From: Parelaphostrongylus tenuis
Taxonomy: Eukaryota > Nematoda > Chromadorea > Rhabditida > Metastrongylidae
DNA: 64,000 nt
Assembly: GCA_019055375.1 (NCBI GenBank)
Contig: JAHQIW010005990.1
Span: 336,446-400,445, forward strand
Reading direction: 5' to 3'
A program made the position numbers and the translations under genes. The notes beneath the pieces were generated by a model. The model saw nothing but the letters and a program-made list of their open reading frames with translations. It was not told where the DNA came from and did not search any database. Shown in pieces: positions 1 through 11,439 of this stretch. The stretch's first letter is position 1. Every line of letters begins with the position of its first letter.

Positions 1-59
1 TGAGATTTTCAGAAAGAATATGACAATTTTGAAGAAGAGTAAATCCATCTTGACGGCAT

Positions 60-595
60 ATTTTAAGCCTTTCATGAAGTGTGTCATGACAGTTATCAGT
101 GCTAGACGTACGTTTCGGTTTTGAGGCCTCATCCACAGCACGGTGTTTTTTTGATTCAGCCAGCTTCCTGCAGCAACGTATCCTCTTATATAAAGAACTC
201 GACGCCGAATTGGTTCCACTACCTGGAAAATAAAAAGATCCAATGACTGAGCAAGACTCAAAAATAGTCGAATTCAAAGCTATCATTCAGTTTACCAGCC
301 CATGGGCAATAGACTGTTAATTACTGCAATGTCAGGCAATTTTGTCATTTGATATGCAGTGATTTGTTGTCACATTTTATTACAGCATAATAGGGTAATG
401 GCTTCACTCTGCAGGTAGTAACTAATTTGGCGTCGATTCCCTTATATGTGGGAGTGAAACCCTTAACACGGGATTGGGTGACCGAAGAACATAGCGCTGC
501 TAATGAGGCCGAAAAGCCGAAACATACGTCTAGCAGTAGTAATAACCATAACAGACCCCGTAAAAAGCTCGAAATATGCTGTAAAGGTGTAGTGA
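60..595. repeat. Fold-back (MITE-like) element, copy 1
   Basis: The outer arms (about 60-215 and 415-595) are diverged reverse complements of each other. Shared landmarks are TGCTAGACGTA, a GAGGCC/GGCCTC stretch and GACGCCGAATTGG. The same arms in the same order occur at about 49160-49580. I see no open reading frame that looks like a transposase, so this is probably a non-autonomous element. The boundaries are approximate. Confidence 0.6.
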
Positions 596-1950
596 ATTTG
601 CAAGAATGGTCTTATTAAACAGGCGAATATGAGAGTAAATCGCAACTCATTGATTGCTCTGAGCAATTGCCCGTTCATTTCTATATCTTCATACCTAAAT
701 GTTACGTCGTTCGGATAGATCAAGAGAGTAGATAAAATTCTCTCTTATACGCTTCACAGCAATCCCAAAAACGCAATTCAGTTTGCAATCTGGAACTTTG
801 CTAGGCGAGAAAGCCAAACGTCCGGGCAGTGAACATCACTTTTTTGTGTGAAGCTGTGGTTGCCATGGCCGCACGAACGCCTGGAGTCTTGAAATGAAAT
901 TCCAATGGGAATCCTATAAGGATAAGTCAAAGACTCGACTATCTATAAACGTTGGCTCTGAAGAATAATATATGTAAATCTCGGAGACTTATTCTGACTA
1001 GAAGACGCGAGGTCAGTAGTAGCAATATTAGTTAAAGTGGTAGAAGTAGCATTAATAGTTCGAGAGCTATTGATTTGGCGACTTCGAGTTCTTCAGAGCC
1101 TGGACGTGCGCTGTATAGACTACACTCTGACTCCTATCTACTTTTAGTACTACTATCACTGCTACTCTTACTACTAATGACCTTGCGCCTGCTAACTGAG
1201 ATTAATCTTCAAGATTTGCACATATAACCTAAGAGTATTATTTTTCAAGCTTCAGCGAATTCAAAATTGAGAAAGCGATTTGTTCAGAACGCAAGAATAG
1301 TGTGAAATCGACCTAAGCGAAGGGTTCCTAACAGTCGGCAAAATGTCGGCACTATGTCTGGTCGAGCGTTGTCATCAAGGAAACGAAGTTGACCTTGTTT
1401 GAGCCTGAGTCAGTTTCTGTTGTGGGGTTACCCAGAAAGCAGTCGGCTTTGTGTTGATTGTGCAAACAATATTCTGTAGATATATTCGACCTTCTCTTTA
1501 TCATTAACGCTGCAAATAAGGAGCTCTGCTCCAGATATATTGATAGCACAAAATAACCCTACGGGCTTGTGAACTCGACACCAGTCAAATTGCCAGACCA
1601 ACCACCTAGTAAACATCCACTCGCTTGCAAATTCATCGAGAACTCATTACTGCACTTGACTAGCAATACTTAGCGTAGGATCAATACCTGAATTTGCTAA
1701 GAAGAAGATTGTAAAAGCGCTCAAATTTTGAATGAGATTCTCTATCTATGTATAACGAAAATTGCCATCAGAAACCTCTTTGCGGAACCCTCTGTTCAAT
1801 TGGCATACAACGCTGTATTCTTCAAGATCAACTATCCTTCGCTTTACTAATATAAGTCAACTGTCCTTCGTATTATGATATATTCGAGACGCAAGGTGGC
1901 ACCCATGACGAAAAATTTGGACACCACCGTAGGGTGATCTAACGGTCTAT
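596..1950. other. Unassigned AT-rich stretch
   Basis: I recognise no gene, RNA or repeat here. It lies upstream of the sorbitol dehydrogenase remnant, where earlier exons of that gene would be expected, but I could not find zinc-binding or nucleotide-binding motifs of that family. Confidence 0.4.
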
Positions 1951-2005
1951 CTTGAAATGTGAGCATTACACAACATCAAGTCGAACAAGTCGGCTTAGAC
2001 CTTCA

Positions 2006-2637
2006 AAAGTACTTTGTCGACGAGATCCAAAGATTGCACTTCGAAAACGAGATATTGATGTGCCGGTACTGCAATGTGTTGTTGTCACACTTGTTGGCAA
2101 AAAAAGCTGAAAGAGGACTTAAAACGACGCAAATGTACTTAGGAGTATTTGCTACGAGATAAAGGTCGGTGACTGACATAAATCATATGTCATCAAGCGG
2201 TTATAATATATGAGCCGGAGGCGATGGCGTGTGACATCAGTCGAGTATTCGCTGAAAGAAATGATTTATTCATGAAGAAGCAGTATATTCGATTTTCAAA
2301 GCAAAGCACTACGATGGATGATGTTCTTGAAAAAAGAGTGAATAAACAAACTTTTGTTACTTCCTCTCTTCCATTTTCTATTCTTTCCATTCGAATGCAT
2401 TCATCTAAAATTTTTGATATGTTTACAAGCAAACGAAAGCAAGGAACGCTTACCGAAATAATTTCTTTGAACGTTCATTTCAGCTACCCGACAGCCCTGA
2501 ACCTCGTCTCGTCTGGTCGGCTTGACCTATCCGGGTTGACCACAGCGCACTACGCTCTGGAAGATACTCTAGATGCTTTTCAGCGAACCCTAAAGGGTGA
2601 CGTAGTCAAAGTGTTCATTGATTGTCAGAAACAATAA
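2006..2637 (+). pseudogene. Sorbitol-dehydrogenase-type (zinc MDR family) gene remnant, 3' end
   Basis: The last exon (2484-2637) follows a clean TTTCAG acceptor. It encodes 50 residues and a stop, starting YPTALNLVSSGRLDLSGL and ending VKVFIDCQKQ. This matches the C-terminal part of nematode and animal sorbitol dehydrogenases, NAD-dependent polyol oxidoreductases of the zinc MDR family. About 400 bases upstream, 2006-2075 carries pieces of the preceding block. The run R-K-R-D-I-D-V is in one frame and R-Y-C-N in another. About 11 bases appear to be missing between them, where the family has a short R-G-x-F link. The expected donor after R-Y-C-N is also poor and out of phase with the last exon. 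No earlier exons were found, so I read this as a decayed copy. The last exon alone is intact and could belong to a live gene whose other exons I missed. Confidence 0.6.
2484..2637 (+). CDS. Last exon, sorbitol-dehydrogenase-like
   Basis: This is an intact 154-base terminal exon. It begins with one base that completes a split codon, giving C/Y-Y-P-T-A-L with a suitable upstream exon. It carries the C-terminal helix-strand segment of the MDR fold, including the conserved G-R-L-D-L-S-G-L-T and A-H-Y-x-L-E-D-T-x-x-A-F runs. The stop codon is TAA. Confidence 0.7.
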
Positions 2638-3430
2638 AAGCTGCTTATTCACATTAAAATTCCTTTGGTAGATATATACTAATCTCTCTGAACCATTTGG
2701 TAATGGGAATATCTTGCTCTCAAGTTTTGTATTTTCACAGTTTCTTTTTGAAGGATTTTTTACCTCTCGCAGTTTTTGAACATTTGGACTGAACATCCGA
2801 TAGAATAAACGATAGAGCACTAGGCGATTAACAATAACGAATGTGCTATGCATTTCTGAGTTCATCGTAACCTTCTAGAGGTAATTTGATATTCATTTTT
2901 CCTATACATTAGTTGCAAGGATTTACTGTTGTTTCAAGTTAGTATCTCTGCCCTCTTAGGCAAGTCTGCTTGGAATTTGCTGACAACATAAAAACAAAGG
3001 TATTTGTACGAGACCGGTAGTAGAGTCAACGACCAAGTGTGCATTACAATCCATCTATAACTTTTGGACTACACTTGTCCTCGATAGTAACCTAATGCAT
3101 AACTCGAATCGAAATCGTCGGATTATCGTAGATACTATTTTGAAAATCTTCCTGCTAACATGCCTGTATTGAGAAAGCTGTAACTTATGCATATTTTCTG
3201 ATTTCTATCAAATGATGCCTATATGGGATCAACAAAAGCGAAGCACTGATTGCTTATTTAGCAAACGATACCAGACCAACCAAAACATTGTACGCTATTT
3301 CAAATTCGAATACCTCTGTAGTCGTTCTCTTGTAGTAGGGATATTTTAGACTGCATATCATCCTTCTTTTACATATTTGGTAAATTACATTCGGGTGTTT
3401 ATTACTTTATATGTTCAATGTTTTTGCCAT
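2638..3430. other. Unassigned stretch
   Basis: This AT-rich stretch has no recognisable gene or clear repeat. Confidence 0.4.
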
Positions 3431-3436
3431 ATTTCC

Positions 3437-3965
3437 GATAAGGATATGACTTGTTTTGAGCCGATGGGTCCAGTGCTGTATAGGCGTCTCTTTCATTGTA
3501 ATGGGACTCATCAGTTACACCCTCTCTCAGTTCCATCGATCCCTTGAGGCTAAGTAATCCTCTAAAGGAAATAGGCGTTTATATAGCATTGGACCTGTAG
3601 GCTCAAAACAAGCTATATCCTTATCAGATTATTTCGTTTTGAGCGGGTCTGTAAAAGAGCGGTCATTAGCAGAGGTATGATACATTATGAAAGCCGTAAG
3701 CTCAACTGCTGGTCACCACAACGTCAGGTAATACCATCATCCGACTTGGAGTGATTATTTTTTACTCGGAATCAATTCCTTTAGAGGATTATCTAGCCTC
3801 AAGGGATTGACGTAACCGAGGAAGGGTGCTACTGATAAGTTCCATTAGGACGAAATAGGCGCCTTATAGCACTAGACCTGTAGGCTCATACAAATCATAT
3901 CTTCATCAGAATATTTCGTTGTGAGTGGGTCTATAAAAAAGCGGTCGATAGCAAAGGTATTTCTA
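3437..3965. repeat. Fold-back element (TTTTGAGCC family), one complete unit plus a partial second
   Basis: The first unit (3437-3630) starts GATAAGGATATGACTTG and ends with the complement CAAGCTATATCCTTATC, and its arms run inward as an imperfect inverted repeat. A second, partial right arm follows at about 3745-3920. Both right arms are followed by nearly the same tail (GGGTCTGTAAAAGAGCGGTC and its variant), so the region looks tandemly duplicated. Relatives lie at about 7790, 33240 and 43975. Confidence 0.6.
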
Positions 3966-4182
3966 ATATTTGGTCTATTTACATAATTTTGTCTTTTCTA
4001 CAGCGCAGCAATTTTCTTCTGTCATTAGAGTCACTGGTCACGTGTGATATTTTGGGCCATCAAAAGAATCTTTAACCGTCATTTGGATGATGAGGGGAAT
4101 AAACCGTACCTTGGCTTGTGCTTATTCAACTATATCTCTTATACAATTATTTCTACTTAACCGCTTTAGCAGTGGTAAGTTT

Positions 4183-4395
4183 TTATGGATATACCCCATT
4201 ATAGCGAGTGCAGGGGCCAGGCCGTTGACGGTTGCGGCTGACAGATAGATGAGCTGTAGGGTAGAAAAAGTAGTGTGTGAAATGAGTGTCAGTAGCGCAA
4301 CGGGCAGAGCACAGGCTCCCAGTGAGAGTGAGGTGCAGGTTCGAGTCCCGCCCGATACGAAAGTTTAGCACGCCACTCTACATCACTGGGTATAT
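4183..4395 (+). repeat. tRNA-derived SINE-like repeat, family B
   Basis: The head carries a pol III A-box-like stretch (TAGCGCAACGGGCAGAGCA) and a B-box-like GGTTCGAGTCCCGCC. It is followed by a tail that is shared with copies near 28.4, 39.7, 47.3-47.7 and 52.5 kb and ends in CTACATCACTGGGTATAT. The tail and repetition make a SINE more likely than a functional tRNA gene. Confidence 0.6.
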
Positions 4396-4659
4396 CTCTT
4401 CTCTTAGCCACGCGGTTAATTTCCGTACATGGATGCTACGTGATGGATATCGCCGTTTGAAAGCCAATTTCCATTCAATTTTTAGTACCCGGTCCATTAT
4501 CACAATACCTGCTGCGATCTCAGCACTTCTAGGATTCAATCCGTTCCCTCACATTCATGCGCCACATCAGCTCGGGAGTAATTTACGTGCTGTTTAGATT
4601 GACAAATCAGGATTTCGTTTTCATCATAAATGCTGTACTGTGCTGTTAATCGATTTATT

Positions 4660-4860
4660 TAGTTAGAGGTGCTTTTTGACACACACGTGGCCTACCAGTC
4701 GACGGTCAATGCTTCGTAGTTGCTGACTCTTAGTATAGGGAACTGAGCGCCCCGACAGAATTGGCAAAAGACGAAAGGGTATTGCCCGATTGATGAGACT
4801 GTCAAGGTCGAAACACGTGTATCGGGCTCTATAAGTTGCTATTAAGACCACATGCGCGGC
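4660..4860. repeat. Fragment of a dispersed repeat (CGAAACACGTGT family)
   Basis: It shares CGAAACACGTGTATCGGGCTC, in either orientation, with 38060-38120 and 39470-39530. It also shares the ATTAAGACCACA motif seen near 39390. It has no coding potential. Confidence 0.4.
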
Positions 4861-4869
4861 TTAAAAAAC

Positions 4870-6730
4870 CATTTTAAGCATATTAAATAAGGTAGTACTG
4901 TTCCATTATGGCGGCTCTAGTTGAGGTCTTTGGTAACAACGTATTTTTATCTGTTGCAAAAAGTTTCCGTAGTTTATCATTTACCCAAATCAGTGAATTT
5001 CAATGGCATGTTTAATTTCTCAAATAGCCTATTTTGGCATCGTGCCAGTCAAATAAGATTTTCTTTCTCATCCGATGATTACTCATTGAATAAAAGTTTT
5101 GTTGCAATGAACTTTTAGTTATTTAACGACCAAAACAATATTGGGTCTCACACTCAGACCTTTCAAACCCACCGTTCTCGCGCAAAATGCAGTGCTATAA
5201 AAAGTTACTTCTTTAAAGCAAACAAATTTTTTCAATCGGAAAGATTTACTTTATCTAATGGACAAAATTTTCTTAAAAAAACTTCTATCAGGCGAGAAAT
5301 CTTCAAATGTGAAACAAAATCTCATTTTCGCTGGTACGGCGTTTAAAAAAACAATACGGGATATAAAACACACTTTTCAAATTCACTTGATTCAAGCTAT
5401 CAGATAATTATGATAATTATGCATTTGTCAGATAACAGCAAGGAATACGCTTTTACCGAAGGTTTTAAGCGGCACCGCCATAATAGAACAGTACCAATGA
5501 GGGTTAAGAGAATTGACGTGGAGTAAAGTGCGGCGTAATTGCGTGACATTGGTTCCATAACGAGTGCCATAGATCAGTCTGGTAGATTTCGAAAGCTAAC
5601 TAAATTTGAGATTGTTGGGATATCATAATGTTTGTCCTCGTCTGTATGAGCATTTGTGCTAGATATTCCCATTTCGAAACGTACTATAGTCCATCACAAG
5701 ACATAACTCTCCTCTCAGTAGTTGCGTAGTGATAGATTGTGCTGGAATACAGAAAATGAATTCGTCTGTACCCTAACTCAGCTGTGCCCCACCTGAATGT
5801 TTTGGGATTGTTCAAGATTGGCTTAAACTGAGAATATCAGGTTAAGTCTTCCGCAACGCCTGACGGCTACTATCAGACAAGACAATTTCTCCCCAATTTT
5901 AAGAAATTTATAAACAGAGAACAACGAACAAAGAGCTTTACACGTCAAGTTTAACTATTGGAATAAAACCTCTTTCGTTTAGGCCCATATCGGAAACTTA
6001 GCACGCTGCTTATGTTCATATGAAAGTTTACCATATCTTATCCGTTAAGCAATATCAAGCTCCGTGCATCATTTAACTTGGTAAAACGATAATGTGAGAC
6101 AAAGAAAAATGGATCTTACAGATTTGGCGATCAGTGGGAGGGATTGTAACTCAAGGATTTTCTGGTTCCATCCTCAATCATGGTTTTGAGAGCATTTTGG
6201 TAAATGACCTCTTTAACGGACAATAAAAATCCTTTTCCCGTGTTTATTCACTAACCAGAATGAGTAAATATAAACTAACTTTATTCCAGACCCCATTCAG
6301 AGCGTCCATTTCCTTCACTGCTTCTTGTTGCACACGGCCTGAAGTAAAAAAATCGTTCAACAATTATTTTTCACTGCCAGGGCGCTCAGTCCCCTATATT
6401 GGATCATCTGCAAAACTTCCTACACCATCTCCATATGGCCAGAAGTAATCAAATTAATTAGCTATAGAGCACCACGAATTTTTTTATCCTTTTCTGCCTT
6501 ATTATAATGCTTCTCAGTAGATTCGGTTCTTTTGAGTAAGGAGGAAGCGTGCCACATTTTATGACTTAAAGTCTTTTATTAGCACTGTTTTGAACCAAAG
6601 TCAATAACGGATGTGTCAATTTTTCCCACGACTGCATAAGGATCAGCTTATTAGAACTATCAGGTGGAATCGTTGGAGTGTTCCAAACTCAGTTGTCACC
6701 CTACTGGTAACTTCATCCTAACTAATTTCA
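4870..6730. other. Unassigned AT-rich stretch
   Basis: No recognisable gene. Part of it (4900-5480) is bounded by copies of a GGCGG...ATAATAGAACAGTACC motif in opposite orientation (about 4892-4915 and 5470-5497), which suggests an inverted-repeat element. Confidence 0.35.
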
Positions 6731-6824
6731 ATGCTAACTTTTGCCGTCAAGATGTTCTCGCTAATGGATGACTGGAAATTAGTCACTTGCCCCATCAGAG
6801 AATTTTCAAGCCTACATGGAAGAG
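6731..6824 (+). pseudogene. FABP pseudogene exon 1 remnant
   Basis: Pieces of the family start are present in different frames: Q-D-V-L, W-K-L-V, then E-N-F-Q-A-Y-M-E-E directly before a GTGAGT donor. About seven extra bases separate W-K-L-V and E-N-F compared with the intact exon. The exact start is uncertain. Confidence 0.55.
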
Positions 6825-7259
6825 GTGAGTGATCCCTCAGAAGTTCCATAATTTTAATGTTTTGTGAGTATTTATGTTAGTGATTACGAGAAACAGCGTA
6901 GTTCTGATCATCTACCTCATACTAGATATAAAATCTAGTATAATCTAGTATATAATCGACCGTTTAAAACGACTTTCCCCCAACGTTGGCATTACCAACC
7001 ATCAATGATTTCTTTTGTGATTTGATTAACACCGCTGCGCTGATTGGAAGTATCCAGCTATTGCGTCGCAGTTTCCGCCTCTTTATATCCGACTACTGCA
7101 CAATAGCTTGTTTGATAGAAGACAAGGTGCAAAGTTTAAGAAAAAGTTCCTTAACACGCAAGATAAATTTGAGTTTTAGTTTGTTTCACACGGTGTCGGT
7201 TGTCGTAAATCTATGGAAATAAAGAACTTCCACGGTAGCGCTAGTTAAGGTGTAACAAA

Positions 7260-7790
7260 TTTTGATTTACTTTTCGGATATCGAATGATGATGATGAACA
7301 AGACTGAGCTTCGCTTTCAAAGGTGTCTTGCAAATACAACTTTTTTCGAATGGTCGCGCCATAATGCCTAACTCTACCGCAAGCAGCTGGACCGAGTATA
7401 CGACGCGTTGAAGGAAAAGTATCCAACACTAATTTGTCGAAGGCGCGCGCTGTTACAGCAAAACAATGTCAAACCTCACACCACAAGAAAGACTAGTAAA
7501 AAGTATGTTAAATTTGTGGCAGTCAAGGTCTTGCAGCATCCACTCTGCAGTCCAGATAGTGCGCCTTCCAAATATAGTCTTTTCCACTCAGTCGAACATT
7601 TTCCACGTGGGCGTCGAAGCGAGACATCTGATCAGGTTGAAGAAGCATATCGGGGTTTTTTTTTGATTCAGAGCTCAAGTAATGGTATTTTGAGCAGATG
7701 TGGAAACATACAGATTGTTTACAGAAGATGGTGTACAATGATAGTCTCTGTTTTGAGGATTAATCATTGCTGTTTCAACTGAATTCTGAT
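7260..7790 (+). mobile_element. Decayed mariner transposase, 3' half
   Basis: A 124-codon open stretch (7408-7782) and the sequence just before it encode the C-terminal half of a mariner (DD34D) transposase. Landmarks in order are L-D-R-V-Y-D-A-L-K-E-K-Y-P, L-L-Q-Q-N-N-V-K-P-H, L-Q-H-P-L-C-S-P-D-S-A-P-S-K-Y-S-L-F, and a final R-R-W. In active enzymes the second block reads Q-D-N and the third S-D-Y-H-L-F. Both catalytic Asp residues are replaced here, by Asn and Lys. No N-terminal helix-turn-helix was found. It lies in intron 1 of the FABP pseudogene. Confidence 0.75.
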
Positions 7791-8130
7791 GAGGATATAA
7801 CATGTCTTGAGCCGTTAGGTCTAGTGCTGTACAGACGCCTGTTTCGTCCTGTCAAGACTCATCGGTAGCGCGCTCCCTCGGTTCAGCCGATCCCCTGAAG
7901 TTAAATAACCCTCTATTAAGAAATCAACGCCGAGTAATAAATCAGCCCTAGCCATGTGATGGAGTTAGTTACCTGACAATGTGGCAGTGGCGTCGAGCTT
8001 GTGGCGTCGAGCTTGTGGCTTTCACAATGAATCATGCCTCTACTTTTGACCGCTTCGACCTCCCACTTGAAGCCAATTGCAAACTATTGATTTTCATTAG
8101 GTGTTCAATAACTTTTTCTCTACCTAATAT
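7790..8130. repeat. Fold-back element (TTTTGAGCC family), partial
   Basis: It begins GAGGATATAACATGTCTTGA and carries the left-arm landmarks TCTAGTGCTGTACAG, GCCTGTTTCGTCCTG and CTCGGTTCAGCC, but has no complete right arm. A SINE follows immediately, so the element is truncated or interrupted. It includes a short tandem duplication of GGCGTCGAGCTTGT at 7989-8018. Confidence 0.55.
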
Positions 8131-8147
8131 TATCACCGTAGATAGCG

Positions 8148-8440
8148 CAGTGGCTAGAGGTGGTCTGCGTCGTACATGAGGACAATGGTTCGATCTCGGG
8201 CTCATGGCTCACCAAGCCATCCATCTCTCCGGGGTCGGTGATTTAGTACCGGACTGGTTTCAGACTTGGCTAAGAGGGTAAGCAGCACTGGCTCGGTACA
8301 GCCGAGGCCAGCGCGATTCATTGTGAAGGCCAGATATGCATTCAGTCACTTCAAACGAAGTTAAAAGTTGAAGACGAATGAATGGCGCATGCCTCAGGGT
8401 TGATCAAAGTCGAGAGCTTTATCATTTATCCTTTCAATGT
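8148..8440 (+). repeat. tRNA-derived SINE-like repeat, family A
   Basis: The head has TAGCGCAGTGGCTAGAGG (A-box-like) and GGTTCGATCTC (B-box-like). The body has CACCAAGCCATCCATC and the tail AAGGCCAGATATGCATTCA...GAGAGCTTTATC. Clear copies occur at 16930-17125 (-), 26283-26590 (+), 34318-34610 (+) and 43520-43800 (-). The length, about 290 bases, and the shared tail identify a SINE family. Confidence 0.7.
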
Positions 8441-8499
8441 TATCACCGGGCAATCAGTATTATCAACAACCGCTCTAATATGAGCATCGCCTAGCGGGT

Positions 8500-8650
8500 T
8501 CTTCGTTTGAACAGTCCTCGAGCAGAGAGGACTCGACATGAGTGGCAACCAGGGCGAACACCACAACGACGACGAAGGACTGTGAATAATCGACTTGAAT
8601 CATTAGCTCTGAAGGGGACGAAGAAACATAAGCTGGTTAAATCTTCATAA
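8500..8650. repeat. Short dispersed repeat shared with 52120-52230
   Basis: It shares ACAACGACGACGA, GGACTGTGAATAATCG and GACGAAG motifs with the segment at 52120-52230. Its identity is unknown. Confidence 0.4.
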
Positions 8651-9150
8651 CAAACTTATGGTATTAGCTAAAACTTAGGAGAAACTGTGACGTCTACTGT
8701 CCGTTACTTTTTCCTCGCTGCGTATTTTCTTGGATAGGGATGCCTTTCTTAACCAAAATATGTGTTTATCTCAATTCACCGCTACTCCGTAATATGATTT
8801 ATCACTAAAATTTTTTCTCATGGACTCTGGTTTTCTTGTTCATCGTACCGTGGGAGGAGGATAAATTTATGTGTGCCTAAATGTCGAGGTGCAGAATAGT
8901 ATCTGATCTACCTATACATTTTCTTGTCTATTATAGATATCGATTAAGACAGAAGATTGCTACCACTGGGTAATGATAATAGGTCTCTTCGGCCAGAGTA
9001 TAAAACACATTCTGAACTGCGCGCAATGGTTTAGATACTTATCCTGTACGGCGAAAAGTCACGACTATTGCTTAGTTACAACAATAGCTGATAAAATATT
9101 ACCACGGCCGACTTTATACGTATTGTCAAGATATATTATTTCACTCTTAG

Positions 9151-9321
9151 GCCGGTGTTGGGCTCGTGACACGTAAGATGGCTGCAACCTTAAAACCCAC
9201 GTTGAAATCTGTTCAGGAAGCTGATCAGCTGAAGATGACATCAACATCTACGTTGAAGACTTATGTTACGAAGTTCAAAGTCGGCGTAACTTTTGACGAA
9301 AAAACCGCTGACGGACGTGGT
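9151..9321 (+). pseudogene. FABP pseudogene exon 2
   Basis: This is the best-preserved exon of the pseudogene. It has a CTCTTAG acceptor, then A-G-V-G-L-V-T-R-K-M-A-A-T-L-K-P through F-D-E-K-T-A-D-G-R. The frame is open throughout. The donor position reads GC-CAGT instead of the GT-TAGT of the intact copy. Confidence 0.85.
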
Positions 9322-9754
9322 GCCAGTAACTGAAAAAGAACAAAATTAGTTCCGACATCCATTTATGAAATTTTGTTCCGTGAATTTTACTATCAATAAT
9401 ATATGGATACATTATATAATGTATAATATTTATCTTGATCATCGAGTAACTTGTACACATCAGTGAAGCTTTCATTTCTTTCTCATCTTGTACAAGGGTA
9501 GCCCCATATGTCCTACACGATAATAGGAACTCGTTGACCATTTCATTTCTCATTTGATCTTTTGCTAAGAAATGTCTGACATCTCGAAGAATCCAGTTGG
9601 TAACGGCTTTTGTGCATCGATATATCAAAATGCATTACGTCTCTAGCTCAGCTTATATTCGATATCTTGGAGTATAGAATAATGTCGCTGATTTTCATTA
9701 GCTGATGTAGGAAAACTTACATTACTTATCTCATTTGCGAGGCACTAAATACTC

Positions 9755-9950
9755 CTAGCACCGACCTTTCAAAGCGCGTTCAATAACGCGGTGATCTTTC
9801 ACCCTGCTCTTGATGCATATGTTAAGGTCGGGATAACCTTTGAGTTGAAGAAAAGGGCACAGCCGGCTGATCGTTGTTCTTTTTACTACACCCTCGATGC
9901 TCTTGAACCCTCCAGCTGTTCGCTTATTCCTGCTCAACTATCTAGCTCGT
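9755..9950 (-). mobile_element. RTE-type LINE fragment, reverse orientation
   Basis: Read on the minus strand, it encodes F-K-S-I-E-G-V-V-K-R-T and R-V-I-E-R-A-L-K-G-R. These resemble the post-RT region of the LINE at 10227-11423 (F-K-S-I-E-D-V-V-K-R-T and V-I-E-R-A-V-E-R-S). The part between the two motifs is rearranged. It is a short, dead fragment. Confidence 0.5.
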
Positions 9951-10226
9951 AGAAATTATATTGACTTCTCGACTTCCCAAGCTAGATAGATGTAACTAAT
10001 AGTTTTCGCGACAAGGTGAGAATACCGCCAAGTTTGAAAAGCAGAATCTCCTTATTATACCTCCAAGATCTCCTTTTCTGTTATTCTTCCTTCTAATTAT
10101 AATAGGTCGCTCGATAAATTTTGGTACTAAAACAATCAACACCGAATTTTTTGCCTAGCGGTAATTAACAATTGCATGATATAATATTGTTCAATTACAC
10201 ATTTTCTTGCGACTATGTTACTATGC

Positions 10227-11423
10227 TTGTGATGAGTCTTGTGATCACAAGACTCATTGAAGTTTCGCGAGAGTACAAACAACCACTCTGTCTCACTTTT
10301 ATCGATCTGAAAAAAGCCTTTGATTCAGTGGAAACAGAAGCGGTTATAGAGGCTCTGGATAACCAGGGCGTCCCTACTCGGTACATAATGATCCTTCGTG
10401 AGCTTTATAAAGATTTCACGGCCAGAATATTTCCATTCTACAACAATATCACCATTGACGTAAGAAGAGGGGTTCGACAAGGCGATACAATATCGCCAAA
10501 ACTATTCACTGCCACCCTACAAAACGTCATGCGAACATTAGAATGGGACGAAATGGGAGTGAAAATTGACGGTCGACAATTAAACCATCTTCGCTTTGCT
10601 GACGATATCGTTCTCATAACACCAAACATCAGCCAAGCGGAACGAATGTTGACTGATTTCGATAACGCCTGTGGAAAGATTGGTCTTCAACTGAATCTAA
10701 CGAAAACAATGTTCATGAGGAACGGATGGGTTTCTAATGCCCCATTCACGCTCAACGGAACGACAATCTCCGAATGCTCCAGTTACATCTATCTAGGTCG
10801 TGAAATCAACATGATGAACGACCTAGCCCCAGAGTTGAGCAGGAGGAAACGAGCGGCTTGAGGAACGTTTAAGAGCATCGAAGATGTAGTGAAGAGGACA
10901 AAGAACATCCGACTCCGTGCCCACCTTTTCGACTCGACAATTATCCCTGCCCTAACGTATGCAGCAGAAACCTGGTCGCTACGTAAGCAGGATGAAAGAT
11001 CACTTGCCGTTATCGAACGCGCAGTCGAAAGGTCGATGCTAGGAGTATCTCGTATTTCGCAAATGAGACAAAGGATCCGAACTTCCGACCTACGTCAACG
11101 ATCGAAAATCAGAGACGCCGTTCTACACGCCAGGATATCGAAAATAAGGTGGGCCGGACACGTGATGCGCTTCAACGACAACCGATGGACGAGAGCCGTT
11201 ACCGACTGGATTCCTCGGACGTCAAGCGCTCTAAAGGAAGACCACTGACCCGTTGGTCCGATTTCTTCACGAAAGCGATGGAAGAAAGATATGATGCTCA
11301 GCGAATTCCTAGAGCAAGGAGGACCCACTGGGCTTCTCTTGCACGCGATAGGGAAAAATGGAAGAGTTGCTGGTACCCGCTCGAGTCACTCGACGATCAA
11401 CGGGACGACAGGTGATACAGGTG
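10227..11423 (+). mobile_element. 5'-truncated RTE-type LINE with target-site duplication
   Basis: The element encodes most of a reverse transcriptase. Landmarks are the F-I-D-L-K-K-A-F-D block, G-V-R-Q-G-D-T-I-S-P-K-L-F, the catalytic F-A-D-D box (Y-A-D-D in most RTE), and L-N-L-T-K-T-M. The C-terminal R-R-K-R-A-A, F-K-S-I-E-D-V, W-A-G-H-V and R-P-L-T-R-W-S-D-F motifs follow. A TGA at 10859-10861 interrupts the frame after R-K-R-A-A, where relatives usually have Trp, and a frameshift lies near 11230. The endonuclease domain is absent. Identical 12-base direct repeats ATGTTACTATGC flank the element (10215-10226 and 11424-11435), as expected for target-primed reverse transcription. It sits in intron 2 of the FABP pseudogene and is dead. 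Confidence 0.88.
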
Positions 11424-11439
11424 ATGTTACTATGCAATT

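Noticed and set aside
8148..8230. tRNA gene
   Set aside because: Part of SINE family A with a shared 200-base tail in at least four other places.
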